A DNA stretch of 22,360 nucleotides from JBMSHD01 sp049416425. GTDB lineage: Bacteria; Pseudomonadota; Gammaproteobacteria; Francisellales; Francisellaceae. The stretch covers positions 1 through 22,360 of the forward strand of contig JBMSHD010000022.1 of the NCBI GenBank assembly GCA_049416425.1, read 5' to 3'. Under the pieces are notes generated by a model that did no database searches, was not told the DNA's origin, and worked only from the letters and a program-made list of their open reading frames with translations. Positions 8,498-16,257 of the stretch are shown in pieces. How positions within the stretch are numbered: the first letter of the stretch is position 1; each line of letters begins with the position of its first letter. The translations under genes were made by a program, and so were the position numbers.

Positions 8498-8631
8498 TTA
8501 AATATATTAGGGACTTCGGTGGTGGAAGTAAATGGGGGTGATACTAAAAATAGTGACGACAAAGTTGTTGATTGAATTTTTTAGATTGGCACACAATAAA
8601 GGGAGAGAAAAAAGAGAGGTAGACGGTGAGT

Positions 8632-10311
8632 TTAATCGATGGCGATTTTTTTGTATTTGATGCGATGGGGATCGATGGCATCATCGCCCAGGCGTTTTTT
8701 CTTGTCTTCGATATAGCTGGCGTAGTTGCCCTCAAACCAGGTGACTTGACTATCGCCCTCAAAGGCCAGGATATGCGTGGCAATGCGATCTAAAAACCAG
8801 CGATCGTGAGAAATGACCATGATACAACCGGGGAAGGCTAAAATGGCTTCTTCTAAAGCACGCAAGGTTTCCACATCCAAGTCATTGGTCGGCTCATCCA
8901 AAAGCACGACATTGCCGCCTTTTCTCAGCAGTTTGGCCAGGTGAACCCGATTTCGTTCACCACCGGATAAGTCCTTGATGAATTTCTGTTGATCGGCGCC
9001 TTTAAAATTGAAGCGACCAACATACTGGCGTGATGGAATGGTGTACTTTCCAACGGTGATGACATCGAGACCATCGGAGATTTCCTGCCATACGGTCTTG
9101 TCGCCATCAAGCGCATCGCGGGATTGGTTGACATAGGCAAGCTCGACAGTTTGACCATATTCTATGCTGCCGCTATCGGCTTGTTCATCCTTGGCGATCA
9201 TCTTGAAAAAGGTTGATTTACCGGCGCCGTTTGGTCCGATGATGCCAACAATTGAGCCTGGTGGCACCTGCATGTTGAGATCATTGATCAACAGGCGATC
9301 GCCAAAACCTTTGACGATATGGCTGATATCGATGACCTTGTTGCCCAGGCGTGGACCCGGTGGAATATAAAGCTCCTGGGTTTCGTTTCTGCTTTGAAAT
9401 TCCTCTGAGCTTAGCTCATCAAAACGTGACAGACGGGCTTTTGATTTGGCCTGTCTGCCTTTGGCATTTTGTCTGACCCATTCAAGCTCTTGTTGAAGTG
9501 CTTTGCGGTGAGCGGTTTCCTTTTTCTCTTCCTGAGCCAATCTGGCTTCTTTCTGCTCTAGCCAGCTGGAATAATTGCCCTTAAATGGAATGCCTTCGCC
9601 ACGGTCGAGCTCTAAAATCCATTCGGCGACATTATCGAGAAAATAACGGTCATGAGTGATGGCGACAACTGTGCCTTTGTATTCCTGCAAGAATCGTTCA
9701 AGCCAGGCGACGGATTCAGCATCCAAGTGGTTTGTTGGCTCATCTAAAAGCAGAATATCGGGAGCCGATAGCAGTAACTTGCATAAGGCGACTCGGCGAA
9801 TCTCGCCACCTGAGAGTTTAGTGATATCAGCATCCCAGGCTGGAAGTCTCAAGGCATCGGCGGCGATATCGAGTTTGCGATCGATCTCCCAGGCGCCTGA
9901 GGCATCGATTTTATTTTGCAGCTCACCCTGTTCTTCCAGAAGTTTATTCATCTTCTCATCGCTCATCGGCTCACAAAAAGCCATGGAGATCTCATCAAAA
10001 CGTGCGACCATGTCCTTGAGCTCAGACAGTGCCTCTTCGACATTACCGCGGACGTCTTTAGTGGGATCAAGTTTAGGTTCCTGTGGCAGATAACCGATTT
10101 TTATTCCTTTTCTGGGCGCGGTCTCGCCGATGATATCGGTATCGAGTCCGGCCATGATTTTCAACAATGTCGATTTACCGGCGCCATTTAGACCTAAAAC
10201 GCCAATTTTGGCGCCATCGAAGAAAGACAGTGAGATGTCTTTGAGAATATAGCGATTTGGGGGGACGACTTTTCCAACCCGGTGCATGGAGTAAATATAT
10301 TGTTCAGCCAT
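8632..10311 (-). CDS. ettA: Energy-dependent translational throttle protein EttA (ABC-F)
   Basis: A cytoplasmic ABC-F ATPase that binds the ribosomal E site and gates entry into elongation according to the ATP/ADP ratio. It has two nucleotide-binding domains. The first has GLNGAGKST (40-48), LSGGE and LLLDEPTNHLD. The second has GPNGAGKST, LSGGERNRVH and VLLDEPTNDLD. The EttA-specific arm insertion lies at about 95-140, and the charged inter-domain linker around EWVRQNAKGRQAKSKARL is present. The N-terminus YSMHRVGKVVPP and the length of 559 match E. coli EttA (555) closely, which separates it from other ABC-F proteins such as Uup. The upstream ribosome-binding sequence is weak. It diverges from aroE and appears to be a single-gene unit, with 182 bases to the lysine cluster downstream. 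No convincing terminator was seen. Confidence 0.97.
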   Translation of the reverse strand: MAEQYIYSMHRVGKVVPPNRYILKDISLSFFDGAKIGVLGLNGAGKSTLLKIMAGLDTDIIGETAPRKGIKIGYLPQEPKLDPTKDVRGNVEEALSELKDMVARFDEISMAFCEPMSDEKMNKLLEEQGELQNKIDASGAWEIDRKLDIAADALRLPAWDADITKLSGGEIRRVALCKLLLSAPDILLLDEPTNHLDAESVAWLERFLQEYKGTVVAITHDRYFLDNVAEWILELDRGEGIPFKGNYSSWLEQKEARLAQEEKKETAHRKALQQELEWVRQNAKGRQAKSKARLSRFDELSSEEFQSRNETQELYIPPGPRLGNKVIDISHIVKGFGDRLLINDLNMQVPPGSIVGIIGPNGAGKSTFFKMIAKDEQADSGSIEYGQTVELAYVNQSRDALDGDKTVWQEISDGLDVITVGKYTIPSRQYVGRFNFKGADQQKFIKDLSGGERNRVHLAKLLRKGGNVVLLDEPTNDLDVETLRALEEAILAFPGCIMVISHDRWFLDRIATHILAFEGDSQVTWFEGNYASYIEDKKKRLGDDAIDPHRIKYKKIAID

Positions 10312-10382
10312 GGTTTCATTTCAGATAAAATAGTTATGCTGCTATTTTGCCGAGTTAGCAGAAATATGCAAGACTATTAACC

Positions 10383-10412
10383 AGCAATTTCCGCTAACAA
10401 GCGAGAATTGCT
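10383..10412. repeat. Hairpin 1 in ettA-aroE intergenic region
   Basis: The outer arms AGCAATT (10383-10389) and AATTGCT (10406-10412) pair perfectly. Inside, CGCT (10392-10395) pairs with AGCG (10400-10403) around loop AACA. One wobble and one mismatch separate the two stems. It lies 72 bases or more upstream of ettA, so it could sit in that gene's 5' leader, or belong to a degenerate repeat. Confidence 0.45.
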
Positions 10413-10430
10413 TCCCAAGAGTAATATGCT

Positions 10431-10449
10431 GTTTGAAATAAATTCAAAC
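10431..10449. repeat. Dyad 2 in ettA-aroE intergenic region
   Basis: GTTTGAA (10431-10437) and TTCAAAC (10443-10449) are a perfect 7-bp inverted repeat around ATAAA. The symmetry and spacing would fit an operator between the divergent genes. No regulator can be named. Confidence 0.35.
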
Positions 10450-10455
10450 GACGCA

Positions 10456-10490
10456 CTTAGAGGGAAGATTTCGCGATTCTCCCCTCTAAG
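10456..10490. repeat. Hairpin 3 in ettA-aroE intergenic region
   Basis: CTTAGAGGG (10456-10464) pairs perfectly with CCCTCTAAG (10482-10490). After one mismatch, AGA/TCT extends the stem inward around a loop containing TCGCG. There is no T-run after either arm and no gene ends here, so it is not a usual terminator. A smaller dyad, AGCGG-GAG-CCGCT, follows at 10513-10525, and the 9-base unit AATATAGAG is tandemly doubled at 10540-10557, just before aroE. Confidence 0.45.
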
Positions 10491-10581
10491 AATACCCCAT
10501 CGCGATAAGTATAGCGGGAGCCGCTGAATATTAACCAAAAATATAGAGAATATAGAGCTAGAGATGCGTCGGCAGGAAAAG

Positions 10582-11376
10582 ATGAAAGACCACTATTTTG
10601 TAATCGGCTATCCGGTCAAACACAGTTTATCGCCGGCAATTCAGCAGGAATTTATTCGCAAAACCGGGCAGGAAATGAGCTATGAAGCGCTGGAGATTAA
10701 ACCGGATGAACTTTTGGATGTTCTTCATCGCTTGCGTGTGGATGAAAGGGTTAAAGGTTTGAGTGTGACCCTGCCCTTTAAAGAGCTGCTGTATCGTTAT
10801 TGTGATGAGTTGGATGAGAAGGCAAAAGCCACAGGTGCCGTCAGCAATGTACTGATCGATGAGCGACGCCAATTTAAGGGATTTAATCTCGATGGCCTGG
10901 GATTAATAAGAGATATTGAGCTTAATCACAATTTTCCAATCCGTGGAAAAAAGGTGTTAATTATTGGTGCAGGCGGGGCAGCAAAAGGCATTCTACCGGA
11001 TATAATCGCCGAGGCACCGGCTTCAATCCGTATTACCAATCGCACTTTGTCGAAAGCGGTGATGTTGGCCTCGCATTTTCAGGATAAATTTCAGCAGCTT
11101 GACGTCTGCCCCCTTGAAGAGATTAGCGGCCGCTTTGATCTTGTCATCAATGCCACCTCTGCCAGCGTTGAAGGACTGCCTTTGCCGCTTGAACGACGAA
11201 ATTTCAATGATAATGCCTTGGCTTATGATCTGATGTATGCGCCAACAGGGACGGTATTTACAAACTGGTGCCAACAGCAGGGCATTGCCGCTAGTGATGG
11301 CAAAGGCATGCTGTTGGAGTTGAGTAAGGTGGCGTTTTACCTGTGGCGTGATATTGATATCGCGGAATATGAATAA
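10582..11376 (+). CDS. aroE: Shikimate dehydrogenase (NADP+)
   Basis: Reduces 3-dehydroshikimate to shikimate in the aromatic amino acid pathway. Numbering from the ATG at 10582, the substrate domain shows HSLSP (14-18), catalytic K67 in SVTLPFKE, SNV (N89) and N102-L-D104. The NADP domain carries GAGGAAKG (129-136), NRT after it as the NADP phosphate clamp, and NATSAS. The length of 264 is typical. An upstream in-frame ATG at 10564 would add six residues (MRRQEK). The later ATG is preferred because known AroE proteins begin close to the YxVIGxPxxHS motif and a GGAAA lies just before it, though the spacing is short. The gene stands alone, divergent from ettA and convergent with pncA, with no hairpin terminator in the 19-base gap. 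Confidence 0.96.
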   Translation: MKDHYFVIGYPVKHSLSPAIQQEFIRKTGQEMSYEALEIKPDELLDVLHRLRVDERVKGLSVTLPFKELLYRYCDELDEKAKATGAVSNVLIDERRQFKGFNLDGLGLIRDIELNHNFPIRGKKVLIIGAGGAAKGILPDIIAEAPASIRITNRTLSKAVMLASHFQDKFQQLDVCPLEEISGRFDLVINATSASVEGLPLPLERRNFNDNALAYDLMYAPTGTVFTNWCQQQGIAASDGKGMLLELSKVAFYLWRDIDIAEYE

Positions 11377-11395
11377 ATAAATTGGGCATTGTGAA

Positions 11396-12010
11396 TTATT
11401 TTGTGTTGATACTGGCCGAATCGATAAATTTCACACCTTTGATGAGCAGATCTTGTTTGATTTTGGCATAATCGTGTTGATTCAAGGCGGCACCGGCATC
11501 TTCAATAACATAACAGTCAAAGTCAAGATTCAGGGCATCAACGACGCTGAAATAGACGCAGATATCCAGGCATAAACCACAGAAATAAAGTGAATTTACT
11601 TTCTTTTCCTTAAGATAGCCGCCCAGTCCCGTCGATTGTCGTCTGCCATTGTCATAAAAACCGCTGTAGCTGTCGATCTCTGGATTTAGGCCTTTGCGAA
11701 ATATGGCGGCAAAGGCTTGAGCATTAAGCTCTGCGGGAAATGCCGCGCCATGGCTGCCCACTACACAGTGATCGGGCCATAGTGTCTGGTTTAAACCGTG
11801 GAGTGTGATGATATCAAAAGGTTTCTGATTTTCATGATTGCTGGCAAAACTTTGATGATTCTGAGGATGCCAGTCCTGAGTGGCGATAACAAGATCAAAC
11901 TTGGGCATGATGTTATTGATGATGGGGATGATTCTGTCTGAATCGGGGACAGCCAGAGAGCCTCCTGGAAGAAAGTCATTCTGCACATCGATAACGATAA
12001 GGGTTTTCAT
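11396..12010 (-). CDS. pncA: Nicotinamidase / pyrazinamidase
   Basis: Hydrolyses nicotinamide to nicotinate, the first step of nicotinamide recycling to NAD. It is an isochorismatase-like hydrolase with the catalytic triad D8 (VIDVQNDF), K106 (FRKG) and nucleophile C151 (CLDICV). Metal ligands are expected at D46 and H48 (TQDWHP) and H81 (WPDHCV). The length of 204 is typical. Its ribosome-binding sequence AAGGAAA overlaps the TAA stop of pncB about nine bases upstream, so the two genes are translated from one message and probably coupled. Its product nicotinate is the substrate of PncB. Confidence 0.97.
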   Translation of the reverse strand: MKTLIVIDVQNDFLPGGSLAVPDSDRIIPIINNIMPKFDLVIATQDWHPQNHQSFASNHENQKPFDIITLHGLNQTLWPDHCVVGSHGAAFPAELNAQAFAAIFRKGLNPEIDSYSGFYDNGRRQSTGLGGYLKEKKVNSLYFCGLCLDICVYFSVVDALNLDFDCYVIEDAGAALNQHDYAKIKQDLLIKGVKFIDSASINTK

Positions 12011-12019
12011 GGTATTTCC

Positions 12020-13426
12020 TTAGACTTTATGCCGAGCGATAAGCCGATCTCTTTTTTCTTTAAGCGCTCTACTGATGCCGATCTTATACAGATGTGGATA
12101 GTTGAAACGCTTGTATTCATCCGGCAATAGCCGCATACGTTTTTCACTGAAGGCGGCGATGGTAGAAAGCGTCTGTGCAGGCTGACAGCGCCGCCCTTTA
12201 TCGATGATTTTTTGCAGCAAAGTTTCTTGGGCGAACGCTTTAATCTCCATGGATTTATTCGGCTCGAATGGATGGAACATGGCATGAGGGGTAGACTCAT
12301 CAATAAGGCTTATGCAATCGGCGCCTAAGAACATGCCCTCATCATCGTAGAGTCTGTGAATCTGTTTGATATCCGGCAATGTGGTTTTGGTGATGGTTTC
12401 AGAGAGCTTTATTCTGGCTTTTTTGCCGCTTAATGCCAACTTATAGACACCATCTAGAGCACCATCGGGGCTGCCGATGACAAGATTGGTGCCGATGCCA
12501 AAGATATCGATTGGCGCCTGTTGTTCATCGAGGCTTTTGATAAGATATTCATCGAGCTGATTGGAGGCGGCGATTTTGACATAGCCGAGTCCGGCATCAT
12601 CGAGCATGTGACGGGCTTTTTTGGCCAGATAAGCCAGATCCCCACTGTCCAGGCGAATGGCTTTGAGTCTCTTGCCCTTTTTCTCCATCTCTTTGGCTAA
12701 AGTAATGGCATTGGGAAGACCGCTTTTTAAGGTGTTGTAAGTATCGACTAAAACGACACAGTTGTCTGGGTTGATGGCGGCGAAATCTCTGAAGGCAGCA
12801 AGTTCGCTGTCATGGCTTTGAATATAGGAATGAGCCATGGTGCCGGCGACATCGATGCCATAATCACGACCGGCACGAACATTACTGGTGGCATCAAAAC
12901 CACCGATGATGGCAGCTTTTGAGGCATGAAGCCCTGCTGTGCCCTGAGCGCGTCTTAAGCCAAATTCCAGCAGCCGCTTGTTTTTACCGGCAACCTGACG
13001 GATACGCCTGGCCTTGGTGGCGATAAGGGTTTGAAAATTTAAGATATTTAAAATCAGCGTCTCGATAAGCTGTGCCTCGATGATAGTGGCAGAAACTCGG
13101 AGTATGGGCTCATTTGGGAAGACCAGATCACCTTCGGCAACGGCAAAAATATCGCCGTTGAAACAGAAATTTTTTAAATATTCGATAAACTCGGGATGAT
13201 AGTTTTGCTGACTCAGATAATCGATATCGCATTCGTTGAAGCGAAGATTGGCAATGGCGTCGATCAAATCATCAAGTCCGGCAAAGATGGCATAGCCGCT
13301 GCCATAGGGAAGTTTACGAAAGAAATAATCAAAGACAGCGGATTCGTTTTTCTGTCCTTTGAGGAAATAAGTTTGTGCCATCGATAGCTGATATTGGTCG
13401 GTGTAGGTTCCACTATAATCAATCAT
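12020..13426 (-). CDS. pncB: Nicotinate phosphoribosyltransferase
   Basis: Joins nicotinate and PRPP to give nicotinate mononucleotide, the entry of the Preiss-Handler route to NAD. It shows the N-terminal TDQYQLSMAQ motif, EFGLRRAQG (154-162), H199 in AGTMAHSYIQ as the phosphorylated histidine, and VDTYNT followed by IRLDSGDL. The length of 468 fits the longer bacterial form. It forms an operon with pncA. The ribosome-binding sequence is weak (GAAG). A minus-strand TATAAA (13460-13465) is a possible -10. A dispersed repeat begins at 13472, so the -35 region would lie inside that repeat. Confidence 0.96.
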   Translation of the reverse strand: MIDYSGTYTDQYQLSMAQTYFLKGQKNESAVFDYFFRKLPYGSGYAIFAGLDDLIDAIANLRFNECDIDYLSQQNYHPEFIEYLKNFCFNGDIFAVAEGDLVFPNEPILRVSATIIEAQLIETLILNILNFQTLIATKARRIRQVAGKNKRLLEFGLRRAQGTAGLHASKAAIIGGFDATSNVRAGRDYGIDVAGTMAHSYIQSHDSELAAFRDFAAINPDNCVVLVDTYNTLKSGLPNAITLAKEMEKKGKRLKAIRLDSGDLAYLAKKARHMLDDAGLGYVKIAASNQLDEYLIKSLDEQQAPIDIFGIGTNLVIGSPDGALDGVYKLALSGKKARIKLSETITKTTLPDIKQIHRLYDDEGMFLGADCISLIDESTPHAMFHPFEPNKSMEIKAFAQETLLQKIIDKGRRCQPAQTLSTIAAFSEKRMRLLPDEYKRFNYPHLYKIGISRALKEKRDRLIARHKV

Positions 13427-13471
13427 AATTTATCTTCATACAGGTGCAGGGAGCCTGTTTTTATACACTTT

Positions 13472-13705
13472 CGCTGCGAGACATGGAGAGCGGAACGCGA
13501 GGTCGAGTAGACCCGGGTAGTCTTGCGCTGTAAACAGCAAGCGACGTGCCGTAGGCGCCAGAGCGAAGTCTGTGAAACAGCTTGTACCCAAGGCGTAGAG
13601 TAGAATCGGAGACAGTTGCCTGCTCGGAATGAACGCAGTGAATTTGTGAAGGTATGCTGGCGAGGCGGACGTCCCGGGCAAAATTTATGCCGCCGAGGAT
13701 AGCCG
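13472..13705. repeat. GC-rich dispersed repeat, copy 1
   Basis: The first 51 bases (13472-13522, starting CGCTGCGAGACATGGAGAGC) recur without a mismatch at 22310-22360, where the window ends. The bases just before differ between the two sites, so 13472 is a true left boundary. The right end is estimated from the drop in GC before 13706. The sequence is rich in short stems. GGGTA (13515-13519) can close with TACCC (13585-13589) around CTTG-CTG/CAG-CAAG (13522-13541), GTGCC/GGCGC (13546-13558, loop GTA) and CAGA/TCTG (13559-13572). This multi-arm layout could be a structured RNA or a non-autonomous element. No transposase or terminal inverted repeat was found. Confidence 0.75.
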
Positions 13706-13709
13706 ATTC

Positions 13710-13735
13710 GATTTTGTATATGGATATACAAAATC
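13710..13735. promoter_or_regulatory. Perfect 26-bp palindrome upstream of ftsZ
   Basis: GATTTTGTATAT (13710-13721) and ATATACAAAATC (13724-13735) are perfect complements with a two-base GG centre. It lies just beyond the GC-rich repeat and about 100 bases upstream of the ftsZ promoter. A near-uninterrupted dyad of this size is characteristic of a dimeric regulator site or a cruciform. As RNA it would form a stem without a proper loop, so a DNA role seems more likely. It could also be part of the adjacent repeat. Confidence 0.5.
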
Positions 13736-13833
13736 TATTATGAGGCCCGAGGCACCCAGTATCATAGGCATAGCATAGCTTTAAATCAGGGCGGTGTCAC
13801 TTGATGTTTATTGCTGGCGCTTCTTAAAGACTA

Positions 13834-13842
13834 TGCTATAGT
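13834..13842 (+). promoter_or_regulatory. Extended -10 promoter for ftsZ
   Basis: TGCTATAGT matches the extended -10 form TGnTATAnT. A TTGCTG at 13811-13816 is too far (20 bases) for an ideal -35, as expected for an extended -10 promoter. The predicted start is near 13849, some 34 bases before the ATG. Confidence 0.45.
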
Positions 13843-13882
13843 GATAGAAACGAATCATTAGCTTTCTTTGAGATAGTATCAT

Positions 13883-15019
13883 ATGGACAGAGTCAATCTG
13901 GAGACACACGGTTTTCACCCTGACAGTGGATTTGAGCATGGCAGAATAAAAGTCATCGGTGTCGGTGGCGGCGGCGGGAATGCCGTTAGTCACATGGTTG
14001 CGCAAGGGCTTGAGGGCGCCGAGATTTATGCCATGAATACCGATATGCAGGCATTGGGTAAGAATTTGGCTCCTCATAAGATTCAGATTGGTGATTATAT
14101 TGCCAAAGGGCTTGGCGCTGGAGCCAATCCCGATGTCGGTCTTAAAGCCGCACAGGAGAGCCGTCATAAGATCGAAGAAGCCGTCGATAATTGTGACATG
14201 CTTTTTATCACAGCCGGTATGGGGGGCGGAACCGGAACCGGAGCCGCCGGTGTTGTCGCCGAGATTGCCAGAAAAAACGGAGTCGTTACCATCGGTGTTG
14301 TTACCACTCCGTTTGCCTTTGAAGGAAAACGGCGCGATTTGCTGGCACGCCAAGGCATATCAGCGCTTCAAGAAAATGTTAATTCCTTGATCGTCATTCC
14401 CAATGATAAGTTAAAAACGGCCTTAGGCAGTAAGACCACGTTGATGGAGGCTTTTTCTGCCGCCAATGATGTGCTTTATAATGCCATTGCCTCAATGATC
14501 GGCGTTATTCAGCGCCCGGGGCACATCAATGTCGATTTCGCCGATGTCAAAACGGTGATGACAGCACCTGGACTGGCTGTCATTGGGACGGGAGAGGCAT
14601 CAGGTGAAAACAGAATTGAGCAGGCGATTGAGAAAGCGGTATCCTGTGAGCTTTTGGAGGACATAGAGCTTAAAAATGCCAAGGGGCTTTTGGTTTGCGT
14701 GACCTCTAGTGAAGATATCTCATTGGGAGAATTTACCGAGATAGGTGATAAACTGTCTCATATTGCTGCCGGCGATGCCCAGGTGATTATCGGTACGGCA
14801 ATCGATCCTGAGCTAAAAGGCAAGGTCGATGTAACCATTATCGCCACAGGTTTTGATGTCGATGTGACCTCAAACAGAAGCACGCATAGTGTCAGTGGTG
14901 CCAGAATCTCACAGCGTCCGGTTCCTGTTACGCAAACCGGCAGTCTCATTCGTAAGGCGAAAGAAGAAGATGGGGGTTTAGATAAAGGATCAGGAAAACT
15001 GGATTTGTCTGAATTTTAA
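13883..15019 (+). CDS. ftsZ: Cell division GTPase FtsZ with atypical C-terminus
   Basis: Tubulin-like GTPase that polymerises into the Z-ring. The core is complete: GVGGGGGNAV (26-35), MNTDMQAL (51-58), tubulin signature GGGTGTG (114-120) and T7 synergy loop NVDFAD (216-221), so both GTP binding and hydrolysis should work. A short variable linker (about 325-371) follows. The protein ends KLDLSEF, which lines up with the start of the usual FtsA/ZipA/MinC-binding peptide (LDIPAFLR) but lacks the proline and stops before the LR and basic tail. The gene is not flanked by ftsA, ftsQ or lpxC, so it lies outside the normal division cluster. It may be a second FtsZ or a relocated sole copy. The sequence is moderately divergent from enteric FtsZ. 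The ribosome-binding site is poor. Confidence 0.96.
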   Translation: MDRVNLETHGFHPDSGFEHGRIKVIGVGGGGGNAVSHMVAQGLEGAEIYAMNTDMQALGKNLAPHKIQIGDYIAKGLGAGANPDVGLKAAQESRHKIEEAVDNCDMLFITAGMGGGTGTGAAGVVAEIARKNGVVTIGVVTTPFAFEGKRRDLLARQGISALQENVNSLIVIPNDKLKTALGSKTTLMEAFSAANDVLYNAIASMIGVIQRPGHINVDFADVKTVMTAPGLAVIGTGEASGENRIEQAIEKAVSCELLEDIELKNAKGLLVCVTSSEDISLGEFTEIGDKLSHIAAGDAQVIIGTAIDPELKGKVDVTIIATGFDVDVTSNRSTHSVSGARISQRPVPVTQTGSLIRKAKEEDGGLDKGSGKLDLSEF

Positions 15020-15077
15020 TTTTTTGAAAATTTTCTCCACATTTGCTCGTTTTTATTTTTATTAATGTCTGAAAGAC

Positions 15078-15086
15078 TGTTATATT
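15078..15086 (+). promoter_or_regulatory. Extended -10 promoter for ald
   Basis: TGTTATATT is an extended -10 element about 30 bases before the ald ATG. No good -35 is visible at 17 bases. A strong TAGGAG ribosome-binding sequence follows at 15104-15109. There is no clear terminator between ftsZ and this site, so read-through from ftsZ is also possible. Confidence 0.45.
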
Positions 15087-15117
15087 ATATCCGGTTGTTA
15101 ACTTAGGAGTAATATTT

Positions 15118-16257
15118 ATGATAATTGGGGTTCCTAAAGAAATTAAAAATCGTGAATATCGGGTAGGACTAACAGCTGGTAATGTCGCTGAAGTTGTTCT
15201 TCATGGTCATAAAGTACTGGTTGAGAAAAATGCCGGTGGCGAGATTGGCTTCAATGATGAAGACTATGTTGCGGCAGGAGCTGAGATTGTGGAGACGGCT
15301 GGCGAGATTTTTCAACGAGCCGAAATGATCGTCAAAGTCAAAGAGCCACAAGCTGAAGAGTGTAAGATGCTGAAAAAGGGTCAGGTTTTGTTTACTTATC
15401 TGCATCTGGCTCCAGATCCAGAACAAACAGAGCTTTTACTCAAATCAGGAGCCACGGCAATCGCTTATGAAACGGTAACCGATGATAAAGGACGTCTACC
15501 TTTATTGACGCCGATGAGTGAGGTGGCGGGCAGGCTTTCTGTGCAAGCCGGAGCGCATTGCCTGGAAAAGGCGCAAGGCGGCAGTGGCGTTCTTTTAGGT
15601 GGTGTACCTGGCGTCAAGGCGGCTAAAGTCGTCGTTATCGGTGGTGGAGTGGTTGGGCTTAATGCCATTCGCATGGCGATCGGCATGGAGGCACATGTCA
15701 CCGTTTTGGATCGTTCATTGGATCGACTAAAAGAGCTGGATGATTATTTCGGTCCTAAACTCAACACCATCTATTCGACCAGGGATAATCTGGAGAAATA
15801 TGTCAGTGAGGCCGATCTGGTTATTGGTGCGGTGTTGATTCCTGGTGCTCAAGCGCCAAAACTGATCACTCGAGAGATGGTTTCCAAGATGAAAAAAGGT
15901 TCGGTATTAGTCGATGTCGCCATCGATCAGGGGGGCTGTTTTGAGACCTCACATGCCACCACCCATGATGATCCGACCTATGTCATCGATGAGGTTGTGC
16001 ATTATTGCGTTGCCAACATGCCAGGAGCGGTGCCGCGCACATCAACAGTGGCGCTCAACAATGCCACGTTACCATTTATTTTAGAGCTTGCAGATAAAGG
16101 GTATAAGAGAGCCATCACCGAGAATAGGCATCTTAGAAATGGACTTAATATTCATGATGGCAAGCTGACTTGTGAAGCCGTCGCCAAGGCATTGAATCTC
16201 GCCTATGTCACCCCTGAAGAGGCGTTGGCAACATCAAGTGAGAGTATGACGATTTAA
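15118..16257 (+). CDS. ald: Alanine dehydrogenase
   Basis: Catalyses the reversible NAD-dependent deamination of L-alanine to pyruvate and ammonia in the cytoplasm. The active-site residues known for the family fall at the canonical positions: R15 and K75 bind pyruvate, and H96 and D270 are catalytic. The NAD-binding glycine motif is VIGGGVVG (173-180). The length of 379 is slightly above the usual 371 because of a short C-terminal tail (EEALATSSESMTI). TAGGAG lies about nine bases before the ATG. It follows ftsZ by 98 bases with its own promoter. Its stop codon overlaps by four bases the end of the convergent yqhD gene, leaving no room for a terminator. Confidence 0.97.
   Translation: MIIGVPKEIKNREYRVGLTAGNVAEVVLHGHKVLVEKNAGGEIGFNDEDYVAAGAEIVETAGEIFQRAEMIVKVKEPQAEECKMLKKGQVLFTYLHLAPDPEQTELLLKSGATAIAYETVTDDKGRLPLLTPMSEVAGRLSVQAGAHCLEKAQGGSGVLLGGVPGVKAAKVVVIGGGVVGLNAIRMAIGMEAHVTVLDRSLDRLKELDDYFGPKLNTIYSTRDNLEKYVSEADLVIGAVLIPGAQAPKLITREMVSKMKKGSVLVDVAIDQGGCFETSHATTHDDPTYVIDEVVHYCVANMPGAVPRTSTVALNNATLPFILELADKGYKRAITENRHLRNGLNIHDGKLTCEAVAKALNLAYVTPEEALATSSESMTI

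Larger units (their letters stand above)
13427..13882. other. Intergenic region between pncB and ftsZ
   Basis: This stretch of 456 bases has no believable gene. It holds, in order, the putative pncB promoter area, a GC-rich dispersed repeat starting at 13472, a perfect palindrome at 13710-13735, and the ftsZ promoter. Open frames across it (for example 13423-13731 minus) are rich in Arg, Ser and Cys, lack ribosome-binding sequences and coincide with the repeat, so they are taken as chance. Confidence 0.6.

Noticed and set aside
10456..10490. Strong hairpin considered as a terminator
   Set aside because: It lies between two divergent genes, so no transcript ends there, and neither arm is followed by a T-run.
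13423..13731. Open frames across the pncB-ftsZ gap (minus strand, about 80-100 residues)
   Set aside because: They coincide with the GC-rich dispersed repeat, have Arg/Ser/Cys-rich unlikely composition and no ribosome-binding sequence.
13808..14353. Minus-strand open frame of 181 codons opposite ftsZ
   Set aside because: It is antisense to the conserved FtsZ GTPase core, and its composition mirrors the Gly/Ala-rich codons of ftsZ.
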